From Bacteroidales bacterium (GTDB lineage Bacteria; Bacteroidota; Bacteroidia; Bacteroidales; Lentimicrobiaceae): a stretch of DNA of 64,000 nucleotides. Where the stretch lies: the NCBI GenBank assembly GCA_016709025.1, contig JADJEQ010000021.1:1-64000 (forward strand). The letters are read 5' to 3'. The translations under genes were made by a program, and so were the position numbers. Shown here piece after piece: positions 33,628 through 42,645 of the stretch; the first letter of the stretch is position 1, and every line of letters starts with the position of its first letter. The notes beneath the pieces were generated by a model that searched no databases, was not told where the DNA came from, and saw only the letters and a list, made by a program, of their open reading frames with translations.

Positions 33628-34980
33628 CTATTTCTTATGATGCTTATTGTAGTTCTTGTCTCCTTTGGTTTTTGGTTTTTTATACTTTTTAGCAATTTCC
33701 CTCTTATACGATCCACCCTGGTTGGATTTTTTGTTTTTCTCTTTCTTTTCGTGAAAAGCAGGACCGGATTCCGGGTCTTTTACAATGCGGTGTGGGCTGT
33801 TGATCTCTATCTCTTTCGGGCGTTCTTCCGGTATTAATTTTGTTGAAATCTCTACTTCAGCCGGAAATTCCATGGCCGGGATCTGGTACAACATCAGGGC
33901 TTCAATTGCCTCTTTTGCTTTTTCTTCCTTTTCGGTATAAAACAAAATGGACTTACCCGGTTGTTCAGCCCTGCCTGTGCGGCCTATGCGGTGCATGTAA
34001 TTTTCAGGATAACCAGGTGTGTCGAAATTAAACACATGGGTAATCTTATCCAGATCGAGGCCGCGGGCCATTACGTCGGTGGTTACGAGGATTCTGTGGC
34101 TGCCTTTATCAAACTTGCTGATGGATGCGAACCGGTAATTCTGGGTTTTATTGGAATGGATAATTCCTGTTTCATTGCCAAAGTCAGGTTCAAGGGCCTC
34201 AAACAGGCGATCGGCATGATGCTTGCCGGTTACAAAAACCAATACTTTACGAAATTCATCCCTGTTTTTAAGTAAATGCGCCAGTAAATTTACCTTGGTA
34301 TAGAAATTCCTCACTTTGTAGCATTGCTGCCCGATATTCTCAAGCGGGGTGCCACTTACGGCAATCGAAATACGAACCGGCGCAACGAAAAAGTCATCAA
34401 TCAGTGCATCCACCTCTTCGGTCATGGTGGCTGAAAACATAATGTTCTGGCGACGTTCCGGAAGTAGTTCCATGATGTTTTTCAGCTGAACGCGAAACCC
34501 AAGATCGAGCATTACATCCACCTCATCAATCACCAGCTTGACAACGCCTTTGAGCTGCAGGGCCCCGCACATTGCCAGATCGTATAGGCGGCCGGGTGTT
34601 GCCACCAGAATATCCGAACCTCCGGCTACCGCATATTTTTGGGTATTTATATTTACCCCTCCATAAACCCTGGTAACCCGAACATTTATATACCTGGCGA
34701 GAAGCTCAGCCTGCTCAGCCACCTGTTGTACCAGTTCCCGGGTCGGCACCAGGATCAGAATGCGCGGGTTTGTTTGCTTCGAGAATTTTAAATCCTGGAG
34801 TAATGGCAAAAGATAGGCAAAAGTTTTACCGGTGCCTGTCTGGGCAATGCCCACGATGTCCTTGCCCGACATGATAACCGGAAATGACTGAAGTTGCACA
34901 GGAGTAGGCTGGCTGAGCCCTATATCCCCGATGGAATTCAGCAAATGTTTTGAAAGGTTTAATTGTTCAAATGAATTCAT
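33628..34980 (-). CDS. DEAD-box-type RNA helicase (450 aa)
   Basis: An ATP-dependent RNA helicase used in ribosome assembly or RNA decay. Motifs in order: Q motif (GLSQPTPVQLQSFP), I AQTGTGKT, Ia PTRELVQQ, Ib VATPGRL, II DEVD (instead of DEAD), III FSATM, then the second RecA domain with VFVTGK, MARGLD and HRIGRTGR. The last ~50 residues are a Lys-rich tail (KKEKNKKSNQGG, KKYKKPKTKGDK) for RNA binding. The start at 34980 (MNSFEQLNL) was chosen as it begins the family's Q-motif region; the frame extends 9 codons further. The D-E-V-D variant keeps the metal-binding Asp and Glu, so activity is expected. Confidence 0.92.
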   Translation of the reverse strand: MNSFEQLNLSKHLLNSIGDIGLSQPTPVQLQSFPVIMSGKDIVGIAQTGTGKTFAYLLPLLQDLKFSKQTNPRILILVPTRELVQQVAEQAELLARYINVRVTRVYGGVNINTQKYAVAGGSDILVATPGRLYDLAMCGALQLKGVVKLVIDEVDVMLDLGFRVQLKNIMELLPERRQNIMFSATMTEEVDALIDDFFVAPVRISIAVSGTPLENIGQQCYKVRNFYTKVNLLAHLLKNRDEFRKVLVFVTGKHHADRLFEALEPDFGNETGIIHSNKTQNYRFASISKFDKGSHRILVTTDVMARGLDLDKITHVFNFDTPGYPENYMHRIGRTGRAEQPGKSILFYTEKEEKAKEAIEALMLYQIPAMEFPAEVEISTKLIPEERPKEIEINSPHRIVKDPESGPAFHEKKEKNKKSNQGGSYKREIAKKYKKPKTKGDKNYNKHHKK

Positions 34981-35360
34981 AAGTATTAGATTATGGACGA
35001 TGAGCATATCCCGGTCATTTCAAAAATATGTATTTCAAAAAAACCTCAGCGTATTTTTCACTTTTGGAAGTCAACTCAAAATCGCAACTTCAAATGTGCA
35101 TGACTTTCTGAAATTCAAAATACACAGCAACAGATTAACAGGGATATTGCTACCAGGGCTGGTTTGGTGTGTTTGAATGTTAAAATGATTTTTCATTAAA
35201 ACCAGCCAAACACTCCCGGAAGAAAAATCCGGATAAGTATCAGGTCTGCAAGCATCTGCAAAAGTAAGGTAATAAATTTATCAAATCAGATAAATGTTTA
35301 TCACAAAAGCATCCTTTCATTAATTATGGTCCCGGCACCGGCATGGCAGGGCATGATCAA

Positions 35361-35388
35361 AAAAAGCCCTGGTCTGAACCAGGGCTTT
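35361..35388 (-). terminator. Terminator of the rubrerythrin-like gene
   Basis: On the minus strand AAAGCCCTGGT pairs with ACCAGGGCTTT, followed by a T-run, about 30 bases past the stop at 35419. The rest of 35008-35360 shows nothing recognisable. Confidence 0.85.
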
Positions 35389-35418
35389 CACACAAACTAT
35401 AAACACACACTTTACATT

Positions 35419-36177
35419 CTATACGTTGGATATCTTAATAAACTTATCGCTACTGGTCATTGAAATTCCGCAGCGTTTCGGAGAATTGGTTTCATAGGTG
35501 TTGCCACAGGTAGGGCAGAGATAATATACAGTTGGTAAAGTCTTAACCGTATTGGCATCGATGGCAGCCAAAGCTTTTTCATACAAAACCTTGTGTTTTT
35601 TTTCTGTTTTATATGCATAATTCAAGCTTAACAGTGATAGCTGGTTTCCTGCGGTGTTGGCATTGGTAATAAACTGAGGATACATGGTGCTGATTTCATA
35701 ACCTTCGCCGGTAATGGCATCCTGAAGGTTTTCTTTGGTTGATTTTACTGAAAATTCTGGTTTTATCACTGGAACCTGTTGTCCACCCTCCTCGAGTACT
35801 GCTCTGTGGTTGTTGGCATGAATTTTTTCGGAAGCAGAAGCTGCTTTAAAAAGAATGGCAATCTCATGCATCCCTTCTTCTTCTGCTTTTTTGCTGTAAG
35901 CAGCATATTTTGCGCTGGCCGTTGTTTCGCCCTTGAATGCAGCCTGCAGATTTTCAAAATCCAATGTTGATGCATCTTTTGTGTTCGCAACCGACGAGGA
36001 TTTTCCTTCTGATTCTTCGTCTTCATTTTCTTCTGTGTTGTACATCGCTGCTGTATCTGTCAGCTGGGCTGCTGGTTGCTGCATTTCGCCGTTTTTTCCT
36101 GAATTACCACCACACGATGGTAAAAGAACAACTGAGGCCATTGCAGCCAGAACGATTAGAAAAGGTGTTTTTCTCAT
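35419..36177 (-). CDS. Rubrerythrin-like lipoprotein (252 aa)
   Basis: Signal peptide with lipobox VLLPSC (Cys22), then an acidic Ser/Glu linker (~25-65). The ferritin-like four-helix domain of rubrerythrin (~70-205) keeps the diiron ligands: GETTASAKYAAY, EKIHANNH and GEGYEISTMYPQF. A C-terminal rubredoxin-like knuckle (YYLCPTCGNTYE, then KRCGISM) has only three of the four Fe-binding Cys. Rubrerythrins reduce peroxide in the cytoplasm; an exported lipid-anchored version is unusual. The start at 36177 gives the lipoprotein signal; a 38-codon upstream extension lacks support. The histidine kinase/regulator pair lies upstream on the same strand. Confidence 0.85.
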   Translation of the reverse strand: MRKTPFLIVLAAMASVVLLPSCGGNSGKNGEMQQPAAQLTDTAAMYNTEENEDEESEGKSSSVANTKDASTLDFENLQAAFKGETTASAKYAAYSKKAEEEGMHEIAILFKAASASEKIHANNHRAVLEEGGQQVPVIKPEFSVKSTKENLQDAITGEGYEISTMYPQFITNANTAGNQLSLLSLNYAYKTEKKHKVLYEKALAAIDANTVKTLPTVYYLCPTCGNTYETNSPKRCGISMTSSDKFIKISNV

Positions 36178-36452
36178 TTTTATTTGTTTTTGATTTTTTA
36201 GAACTTTAATTGACACCACAAAGGTGCAAACACCCATCTTCATCTGTCCTAAATGAATTCTTAAGAATAGCTTAATTCCTGGATTTATCATTGAATTCTA
36301 AAAAATGATAACAACCGGCATTTTCGTAGATTCCCACAATTCTTAAAAGCTTTCCTCCATTAAGGATGCAAATTAAAGGGCAGGAAGTTATTCCGCCAGG
36401 AATGATTTTTAGAACCTCCGGGCAGGGAGAGGAAAACTATGATTATGCCTGA

Positions 36453-37829
36453 TTACCGCGGAAAATGGAGAGTGAATGTACTTCCGGAACCTGCGAGGCT
36501 TTCGGCAGTGAGGGTTATATGTTGAAGGTCGGCCAGTTTCTTTACAATAGAAAGCCCAAGCCCGTTCCCTTTTACGGCTGAACTTCTCGATTCATCGGCC
36601 CGATAGAAACGGTTAAATATCAGGGGCAGATTTTCTGGTAAAATTCCTATACCATCATCTTTGATAGAAAGTGTTTTCAGATCACTATTCCACAAAATGA
36701 TCACCTCCCCATGCTCTTTGCCATATTTAACTGCATTATTTACCAGGTTATCGACAATCAGTTCAAGATAGAGCTTATCGCCCGTTACAAGGGCATTCCC
36801 GGAAATCTGAATGTCCAGGCTGATTTTTCCGGGTGCCGCAAGAAGCATCCATTTATCATGCATGGCTCCAACCATTTTCTGCAAATCTACCGTTTCCCGC
36901 ATTGCCACTTCAACACCGGATTCAATCCGGGCCAGTTGCAGCAATTGCTCCAACAAGACATCGAGACGATCAACCTGGGTTATGATGCCGGTAATCTTTT
37001 GTTCATATACCTCTGGCTCCCGTGGTTTGCGTATCAGTACTTCAAGTGTTCCGCGGATGGCTGATAAAGGAGTCCTGATTTCGTGCGAGGCATCGCTGGT
37101 AAACTGTTTTTGTTGCAGCATACTTGCTTCAATACGGGCAAGTAATTCATTGATGGTCTTTGTCAAATCGAACAGTTCATCTTTGTGCTCCGGCAATTCA
37201 AGTCTGGTGCTGATGTTTGAATAACCAATTCCGGATGCAGCGCCGATAAGACGATTTACAGGTGCTATGGCTTTTGAGGCTGCCAGTGAAGATGCCAGAA
37301 AATGGATAATCAGCAAGAGGGGGAAAGAGATTAATAAAACACTGAGCAGGTTGTTGAGTATGATGAACGACTCTTCCTGTGATACAGCAATGGTGAGTTG
37401 TCCAATGGTTTTTCCGGATTCATTGAATATGGGGAATTGTCCCAGCCTGATCCGCTGACCATTTATCTCACCATTATAGAACATCTCCAGCTTTAAGGCA
37501 TGACGATAGGAGAAACTGTTCTTCATCAGGTTGGCCGAATGAAAAATCACCTTGCCTTTGTTATCGACGATCTGAAGAAAAGTTGGACTCACCTCAACCT
37601 GCTTATGTTCGGCTTCATCCCATTCCGGCATTTTATTGATGATGATTGAATCGAGACGCCAGTCAAGGCTGCTGAATACTTCTTCTTTTTCCAGTAAAAT
37701 GTCATCATCCAGATGATCGTATGAAGTTTTAACAACAACAAAATAAATGATAAGAAAAACCAGTGCAGTCGTAAAGGCTACCGACAAAGTATTGAATAAT
37801 GCGATCCGGCTTTTAAATTTCAGCGTCAT
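36453..37829 (-). CDS. Sensor histidine kinase, two membrane helices (458 aa)
   Basis: TM1 at ~13-34, a periplasmic sensor of ~125 residues, TM2 at ~158-182, HAMP linker ~185-238, HisKA with phospho-accepting His249 (SDASHEIRTPLSA), and HATPase with N box (DNLVNNAVKYG), D-D-G-I-G-I, F-N-R-F-Y-R and G-L-G-L-S-I-V. All catalytic motifs are intact. The signal sensed is unknown. Its start overlaps the stop of the response-regulator gene by 4 bases (ATGA type), so the two are translated together. The architecture is that of the common Bacteroidota OmpR-coupled metal/envelope sensors; the rubrerythrin gene downstream is a possible target but this is inference. Confidence 0.93.
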   Translation of the reverse strand: MTLKFKSRIALFNTLSVAFTTALVFLIIYFVVVKTSYDHLDDDILLEKEEVFSSLDWRLDSIIINKMPEWDEAEHKQVEVSPTFLQIVDNKGKVIFHSANLMKNSFSYRHALKLEMFYNGEINGQRIRLGQFPIFNESGKTIGQLTIAVSQEESFIILNNLLSVLLISFPLLLIIHFLASSLAASKAIAPVNRLIGAASGIGYSNISTRLELPEHKDELFDLTKTINELLARIEASMLQQKQFTSDASHEIRTPLSAIRGTLEVLIRKPREPEVYEQKITGIITQVDRLDVLLEQLLQLARIESGVEVAMRETVDLQKMVGAMHDKWMLLAAPGKISLDIQISGNALVTGDKLYLELIVDNLVNNAVKYGKEHGEVIILWNSDLKTLSIKDDGIGILPENLPLIFNRFYRADESRSSAVKGNGLGLSIVKKLADLQHITLTAESLAGSGSTFTLHFPR

Positions 37830-38503
37830 TCGTCTGATTCTATTTTATAACCTACACCACGAATAGTAGTGATAAAGGATGGTTTACCTGGCTCATCGAG
37901 TTTTTTACGCAGGGCATTGATGTACACATCAATAACGGAATTATCATAATCAAAATGCAGATCCCACACTTTCTCGATGATCCGGGTTCTTCTGCAAACC
38001 GTTCCCTTGTTCCTTAGAAAGTATTCAAGCAATGAAAATTCCTTCAGGGTAAGTTCAACAGGTATCCCATTTTTGGTGACCGAATGTTTTTCTATGTTGA
38101 GTTCTATATGAGCTGCGGAAAAAACAACAACACCTGTTTCACTCTTGCGCATCAGAACCCTTATTCGTGCCAGCAATTCTTCAAAGGAGAAAGGTTTCCT
38201 TATGTAATCGTTAGCCCCGGATTCGAGGCCAAACACTGCATCATCAACCGTGTCTTTTGCGGTAAGAAAAATAATGGGAACTGCTTTGTTCTCTTTACGG
38301 ATATTCCGGCATATTTCAATACCGTTCAGACCGGGCAGCATCCAGTCAAGCAGGATTATATCATATTCTTCAAGGTAATCAAGTGCTAGCTGTAGGCCTT
38401 GTTTTCCATTGTCAGCAACATCTACGGCAAAGCCTTCTTCAACCAGACCATCACGCAGAAAGTTGGCTATTGAGGTTTCGTCTTCTACTATGAGTATTCG
38501 CAC
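37826..38503 (-). CDS. OmpR/PhoB-family response regulator (225 aa)
   Basis: Receiver domain (1-120) with acidic pocket VEDE, phospho-acceptor Asp53 (ILLDWMLPG), Thr in IIFLTAKD and Lys in IRKPFSFEEL. The winged-helix domain (~125-223) has LTLKEFSLLEYFLRNKG, RTRIIEKVW and VDVYINALRKKLD with an IRGVGYKI end. First gene of the kinase operon. A -7 element lies 28 bases upstream of its ATG. Confidence 0.95.
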   Translation of the reverse strand: MRILIVEDETSIANFLRDGLVEEGFAVDVADNGKQGLQLALDYLEEYDIILLDWMLPGLNGIEICRNIRKENKAVPIIFLTAKDTVDDAVFGLESGANDYIRKPFSFEELLARIRVLMRKSETGVVVFSAAHIELNIEKHSVTKNGIPVELTLKEFSLLEYFLRNKGTVCRRTRIIEKVWDLHFDYDNSVIDVYINALRKKLDEPGKPSFITTIRGVGYKIESDE

Positions 38504-38530
38504 TTTCTGAAATCTGGGTTATCTTCGAAT

Positions 38531-38538
38531 CAAAGATA
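38531..38538 (-). promoter_or_regulatory. -7 element of the two-component operon
   Basis: The minus strand reads TATCTTTG (TAnnTTTG), 28 bases before the regulator's ATG at 38503. No -33 TTG at the normal distance was found. Confidence 0.45.
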
Positions 38539-38741
38539 CAAATTGAACCAGGGTTTATTGATAAATTAACTATAATGTCATGGTAATTCGTTTCAACAAA
38601 GGTCTTTTAACCTGAATTCTGAACCTGTAACACGGACATAGTGTGGCACTGTGTGGCTATGAAACCTAAAAATCATCTGAACATGCGCTCCCGCAATTCA
38701 TAATTTAAATCATTTTGCTTCATGTTCAGATCGGAATAATC

Positions 38742-39209
38742 TTATTCTTCTGACGTGTTGTTAAAATCAGGCAGGGCCAGTTCCACTCCTGCGCCGTGGC
38801 GGTAAACCAATTGTCCGCCCAGATACCCGGTTCTTGCTACGGCACCAGCCAGCGCAATAAACAACAACAGACCGGTAAGTCTTGCCCAGAATCTGGTTTC
38901 CTTAAAATATAGAATTCCAGCCCTGAACGAAGCAGTAATAACTGCAAGCCAAAGTGTTATGGTAGCAAACTGTTCATGAAGCTCAATTGGATTCATCAAA
39001 GGGCCATCCTCAATACCTTCACCGGCGGCATTTCCGGTTAACCAGGCAACTATCGCTCCCAGTGCGCCAAGAAGCAGCAGATAGAAAGCGGCATTTCTGA
39101 AAAAATCCTTTTTACTGAAAAGTGAAATTACTTCCGATAAAAACCCGGCCATGATGAGGGCAATCGGGAAGTGAATTACCATGGCATGAAGGTGTGTTGC
39201 TGAAATCAT
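38742..39209 (-). CDS. DUF2231 family membrane protein (155 aa)
   Basis: Four membrane helices: the first with HLHAMVIHFPIALIMAGF (the His/Pro-rich signature of DUF2231), then LLLLGALGAIVAWLTG, a helix starting near HEQFATITLWLAVI, and LLLFIALAGAVARTGYLGGQLVYRHG. The conserved histidines suggest metal or heme contact; the biochemical role of the family is not established. It lies upstream of the two-component operon on the same strand, with a 238-base gap that shows nothing else. Confidence 0.85.
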   Translation of the reverse strand: MISATHLHAMVIHFPIALIMAGFLSEVISLFSKKDFFRNAAFYLLLLGALGAIVAWLTGNAAGEGIEDGPLMNPIELHEQFATITLWLAVITASFRAGILYFKETRFWARLTGLLLFIALAGAVARTGYLGGQLVYRHGAGVELALPDFNNTSEE

Positions 39210-39340
39210 CGCTTTTTTTTCAGCAAAGGTCAGGCAGGGACAATTAAAGAAAGGTAAAGTAATTCTTAAGAATGGCTTAAGAAAAGATGGCTTTTATTGC
39301 TACCATCTATCAAGGTCAGATGATGCGATGTACTGATTTA

Positions 39341-40231
39341 TCAGAAATACAGGTATTCATACCTCAACCTGTAGTGCTGACCCATGCGCCTGGAGGTGTT
39401 TTCCATCCTCACCTCGGTGGTTTCAGGGCGTCCTTCCGGATTGTAGGTCCTTTCAATCCTGGTAACCAGTGTGCCATCAGCATCAGTTTCTTCGTGCAGG
39501 ATGTTGTTTCCGGACTCATCGTGGTGCAGCACTATGGTGGTTTTACCACTTACAGTCTCCTCTTCGATGGTGTCGTTGTTGCCGCTTTCATCGTAGGTAT
39601 AAATGTTCCGGGCAGTTAAACGTCCGCGGCCGTCGTAACGCTTATCGGTATCTATCTTGCCCGCTTCGTTGTATATTGTAACCTGACGGGTTTGTTCGCC
39701 AACCGAGTAGGTAACTTCAACCACCTCTTCCAAACTCCCGTTTTCGCTGTATGTGTATGTTTTCGATGATTCCAGGTCGCCATACTCGTTGTATGATTCT
39801 TCACGCATCAACAGTTTGTTTTCATAAATCCAGAGATGCTTTTCACCTTCTTCACCATCGCTGTCGGTGAGTTGCCGCTTAATCAAATGCCCTTCGTGAT
39901 CATATTCGTACAAAATCTCATCCGGATCCCCTTCAAGATAATGTCTGAATTCCTTCACCGGTCTGCCAGTGGCGTCAAATTCACGGGTAGTACGTTCGGC
40001 CAGTTCCCCGGCCATCTCAAGCCTTTCTTCAACCGGTTTACCGTTCTGGTAATTGATGATCACCCGCTCCTCAGGATTGCCTTCATTGTCGTAGGAAATG
40101 CGTTCTGTTTCGTTCCCGTCCTCATCGGTAATAACAGTATTCATTAGCGTTTCGCCATTAATATCTTCATCGTGTCCGGCGACGGCCAGGTTGTTGCGAT
40201 AAATGCTGATCTGCCTGATTTTTCTTTCCAT
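39341..40231 (-). CDS. Repetitive YD-repeat-like cytoplasmic protein (296 aa)
   Basis: I do not recognise a named family. The protein is almost entirely built of ~20-22-residue beta-hairpin repeats of the form Y-D-x-x-G-x-x-x-x-x (ISYDNEGNPEER, REFDATGRPVKE, YEYDHEGHLIKR, ESYNEYGDLESS, YTYSENGSLEEV, TIYNEAGKIDTD, YTYDESGNNDTI), resembling RHS/YD repeats. It has no signal peptide, no toxin domain and no membrane helix, and it is strongly acidic, so it is probably a soluble cytoplasmic beta-rich protein. Standing alone, it has no neighbour that suggests a role. Confidence 0.65.
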   Translation of the reverse strand: MERKIRQISIYRNNLAVAGHDEDINGETLMNTVITDEDGNETERISYDNEGNPEERVIINYQNGKPVEERLEMAGELAERTTREFDATGRPVKEFRHYLEGDPDEILYEYDHEGHLIKRQLTDSDGEEGEKHLWIYENKLLMREESYNEYGDLESSKTYTYSENGSLEEVVEVTYSVGEQTRQVTIYNEAGKIDTDKRYDGRGRLTARNIYTYDESGNNDTIEEETVSGKTTIVLHHDESGNNILHEETDADGTLVTRIERTYNPEGRPETTEVRMENTSRRMGQHYRLRYEYLYF

Positions 40232-40408
40232 GGGCTAAAGGGTATTTTATTGCAAAGGAACAAAAAACAACGCAATTCTTTTACTTTGGCAGGATGCATT
40301 TTCGGATGGACTGGGCATTTAATACACCCTTAACTATATATAAAACCTTTATCAGACAGGCTGACCCTGATAATTAAAATCCTGCAACACCATTTCCCTT
40401 CAATTTAC

Positions 40409-40416
40409 TAATTTTG
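40409..40416 (+). promoter_or_regulatory. -7 element of the prolyl oligopeptidase gene
   Basis: TAATTTTG matches TAnnTTTG, 34 bases before the ATG at 40451. No clear -33 element was found. Confidence 0.4.
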
Positions 40417-40450
40417 GCCATTCTTAAATGCTCCTGTTTAAACCAATTCA

Positions 40451-42574
40451 ATGAAAATGAAAAAGCTTATCCTTGCTTCAATTATGGGAATACTCGCAAC
40501 CAGCGGCTTCGGCCAGAACGGACCAATTACCTATCCTAAAGCCCCGAAGTCAGACGTTACCGACGACTATTTCGAAGTAAAAGTAGCCGACCCTTACCGT
40601 TGGCTCGAAGACGACAACTCGGCCGAAACAGCCGACTGGGTTAAAGCAGAAAATAAAATTACCGAAGCTTATTTTCAGAAAATTCCTTTCCGGGATGCTT
40701 TGAAACAACGCCTTACCGAACTCTGGAATTATCCCCGTTATGGCGTGCCTTTCCGTAAGGGTAACTATTACTTCTTTACCAAAAACAACGGTATTCAGAA
40801 CCAGAGTGTGCTTTATATCCAGGATGGACTGAATGGTGAACCGCGCGTTTTTCTGGATCCAAACCTGCTTTCGGCCGATGGTACCACCTCTCTGTCAGGC
40901 TATGCTGCTTCTAGCGATGGCAGTTATTTCGCCTACGCCATCGCGAAAGCCGGGTCAGACTGGAACGAGATTTACGTGATTGAAACTGCCACCGGTAAAC
41001 AACTCAGCGACAAGCTTGAATGGGTGAAGTTTTCAGAGATTGCGTGGAAGGGAAAGGGATTCTACTATAGCCGCTACGATAAACCCGTAAAAGGGGGCGA
41101 ATTGTCGTCGAAGAATGAGTTCAAGAAAGTTTATTACCACCAAATCGGCGATCCACAGGACAAGGATCATTTAATCTATGAAAACAAAAATGCGCCGCTT
41201 CGCGGATACGGAGCACAGACCACCGATGATGAACAGTTTTTGTTGTTGTTCGAAACAGAAAGCACCAGCGGGAACGCATTGTACATAAAGGACCTTCGCA
41301 AACCGGGTGCTGAATTTGTTAAAATTGCCGATGGGTTCAGCTTCGATTATGAAGTAATTACCAACATTGATGAACGCTTTTATATCAAAACCAACGACGG
41401 AGCACCCCGTTACCGTCTGATTTCGGTTGAACTGGGTAACCCGGGCCGCGAAAACTGGAAGGTAGTCGTTCCTGAAAAGGACGAAGTGTTGCAATCGGTC
41501 AACGACGGAGGCGGTATGCTGATCTGCGGGTACCTGAAAGATGCTAAAACAAGGGCCTATGTTTACCACATCGATGGCAGTCTTTTGCACGAACTGGCGT
41601 TGCCCGGCCCCGGCACCATCAATGACTTTGAAAGTACCTGGGACGACGGTCAGGCATTTTATTCCTATACTTCATTTACCTCTCCTTCAACCATCTATAA
41701 ATATTCGATTGGTTCTAACAAGGCCGAGGTGTTCCGTACACCGGAAATCGATTTCGACGCTTCCGGCATCGTTTCCGAGCAGGTTTTTTACACCAGCAAG
41801 GATGGAACCAAAGTTCCGATGTTCCTGGTTCACAGGGCCGATGTAAAGCTTGATGGAAACAACCCGGTTTATCTTTACGGATATGGTGGATTCAACGTAA
41901 GTCTGACGCCCAGCTTCAGTGTCAGCCGTTTGTTGTTCATTGAAAACGGAGGCATATTTGCCATGGCCAATCTTCGGGGTGGCGGTGAGTACGGTGAAGC
42001 CTGGCATCAGGCCGGGACAAAGCTTCAAAAGCAGAATGTATTCGACGATTTTATTGCCGCCGCTGAATATCTGATAAAGCATAAGTACACCAACCCTAAG
42101 AAACTGGCCATAGCCGGCGGCTCCAATGGAGGTTTGCTGGTAGGTGCCTGCATGACACAGCGGCCTGAGCTTTTTGCGGTTGCTCTGCCAGCCGTCGGGG
42201 TTATGGATATGCTGAGGTTTCATAAATTCACCATTGGCTGGGCCTGGACCGAAGATTACGGGTCGAGTGACGACAAGGAACAGTTTATCAACCTGCTTGG
42301 CTATTCACCCCTGCACAACCTGAAGGAAGGAACCTGCTATCCTGCTACACTCGTAACCACCGCAGATCACGATGACCGGGTAGTGCCCGCTCATTCCTTT
42401 AAATTTGCAGCCACATTGCAGGAAAAACATGCCTGCGATAAGCCGGTGCTTATCCGCATTGAAACCAAAGCCGGCCACGGAGCTGGTAAGCCCATTTCGA
42501 AAATGATAGAAGAGGCAACCGACATGTGGTCGTTTACCATGTACAATCTTGGAATGGTTCCAACGTTTAAATAG
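40451..42574 (+). CDS. Prolyl oligopeptidase, S9A family, exported (707 aa)
   Basis: It cleaves short peptides after proline. A signal peptide (~1-23, SGFGQ) points to the periplasm. The N-terminal part begins with YPKAPKSDVTDDYFEVKVADPYRWLEDD-type sequence typical of the family; residues ~80-430 form the seven-blade propeller that limits access to small peptides. The catalytic domain has Ser558 (GGSNGGLL), Asp641 (DHDDRVVP) and His676 (AGHGAGK), a complete triad. Length is normal. ATG 40457 is an equally possible start. A strong terminator follows. Confidence 0.95.
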   Translation: MKMKKLILASIMGILATSGFGQNGPITYPKAPKSDVTDDYFEVKVADPYRWLEDDNSAETADWVKAENKITEAYFQKIPFRDALKQRLTELWNYPRYGVPFRKGNYYFFTKNNGIQNQSVLYIQDGLNGEPRVFLDPNLLSADGTTSLSGYAASSDGSYFAYAIAKAGSDWNEIYVIETATGKQLSDKLEWVKFSEIAWKGKGFYYSRYDKPVKGGELSSKNEFKKVYYHQIGDPQDKDHLIYENKNAPLRGYGAQTTDDEQFLLLFETESTSGNALYIKDLRKPGAEFVKIADGFSFDYEVITNIDERFYIKTNDGAPRYRLISVELGNPGRENWKVVVPEKDEVLQSVNDGGGMLICGYLKDAKTRAYVYHIDGSLLHELALPGPGTINDFESTWDDGQAFYSYTSFTSPSTIYKYSIGSNKAEVFRTPEIDFDASGIVSEQVFYTSKDGTKVPMFLVHRADVKLDGNNPVYLYGYGGFNVSLTPSFSVSRLLFIENGGIFAMANLRGGGEYGEAWHQAGTKLQKQNVFDDFIAAAEYLIKHKYTNPKKLAIAGGSNGGLLVGACMTQRPELFAVALPAVGVMDMLRFHKFTIGWAWTEDYGSSDDKEQFINLLGYSPLHNLKEGTCYPATLVTTADHDDRVVPAHSFKFAATLQEKHACDKPVLIRIETKAGHGAGKPISKMIEEATDMWSFTMYNLGMVPTFK

Positions 42575-42600
42575 GCCGGAGAGCTCATGTAAAATTCAAG

Positions 42601-42625
42601 GCCCCGATGTAAACCGGGGCTTTTT
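42601..42625 (+). terminator. Rho-independent terminator after the peptidase gene
   Basis: GCCCCG and CGGGGC pair around an 8-base loop, followed by TTTTT. Confidence 0.88.
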
Positions 42626-42645
42626 AATGAAAACCAATTGCCATA

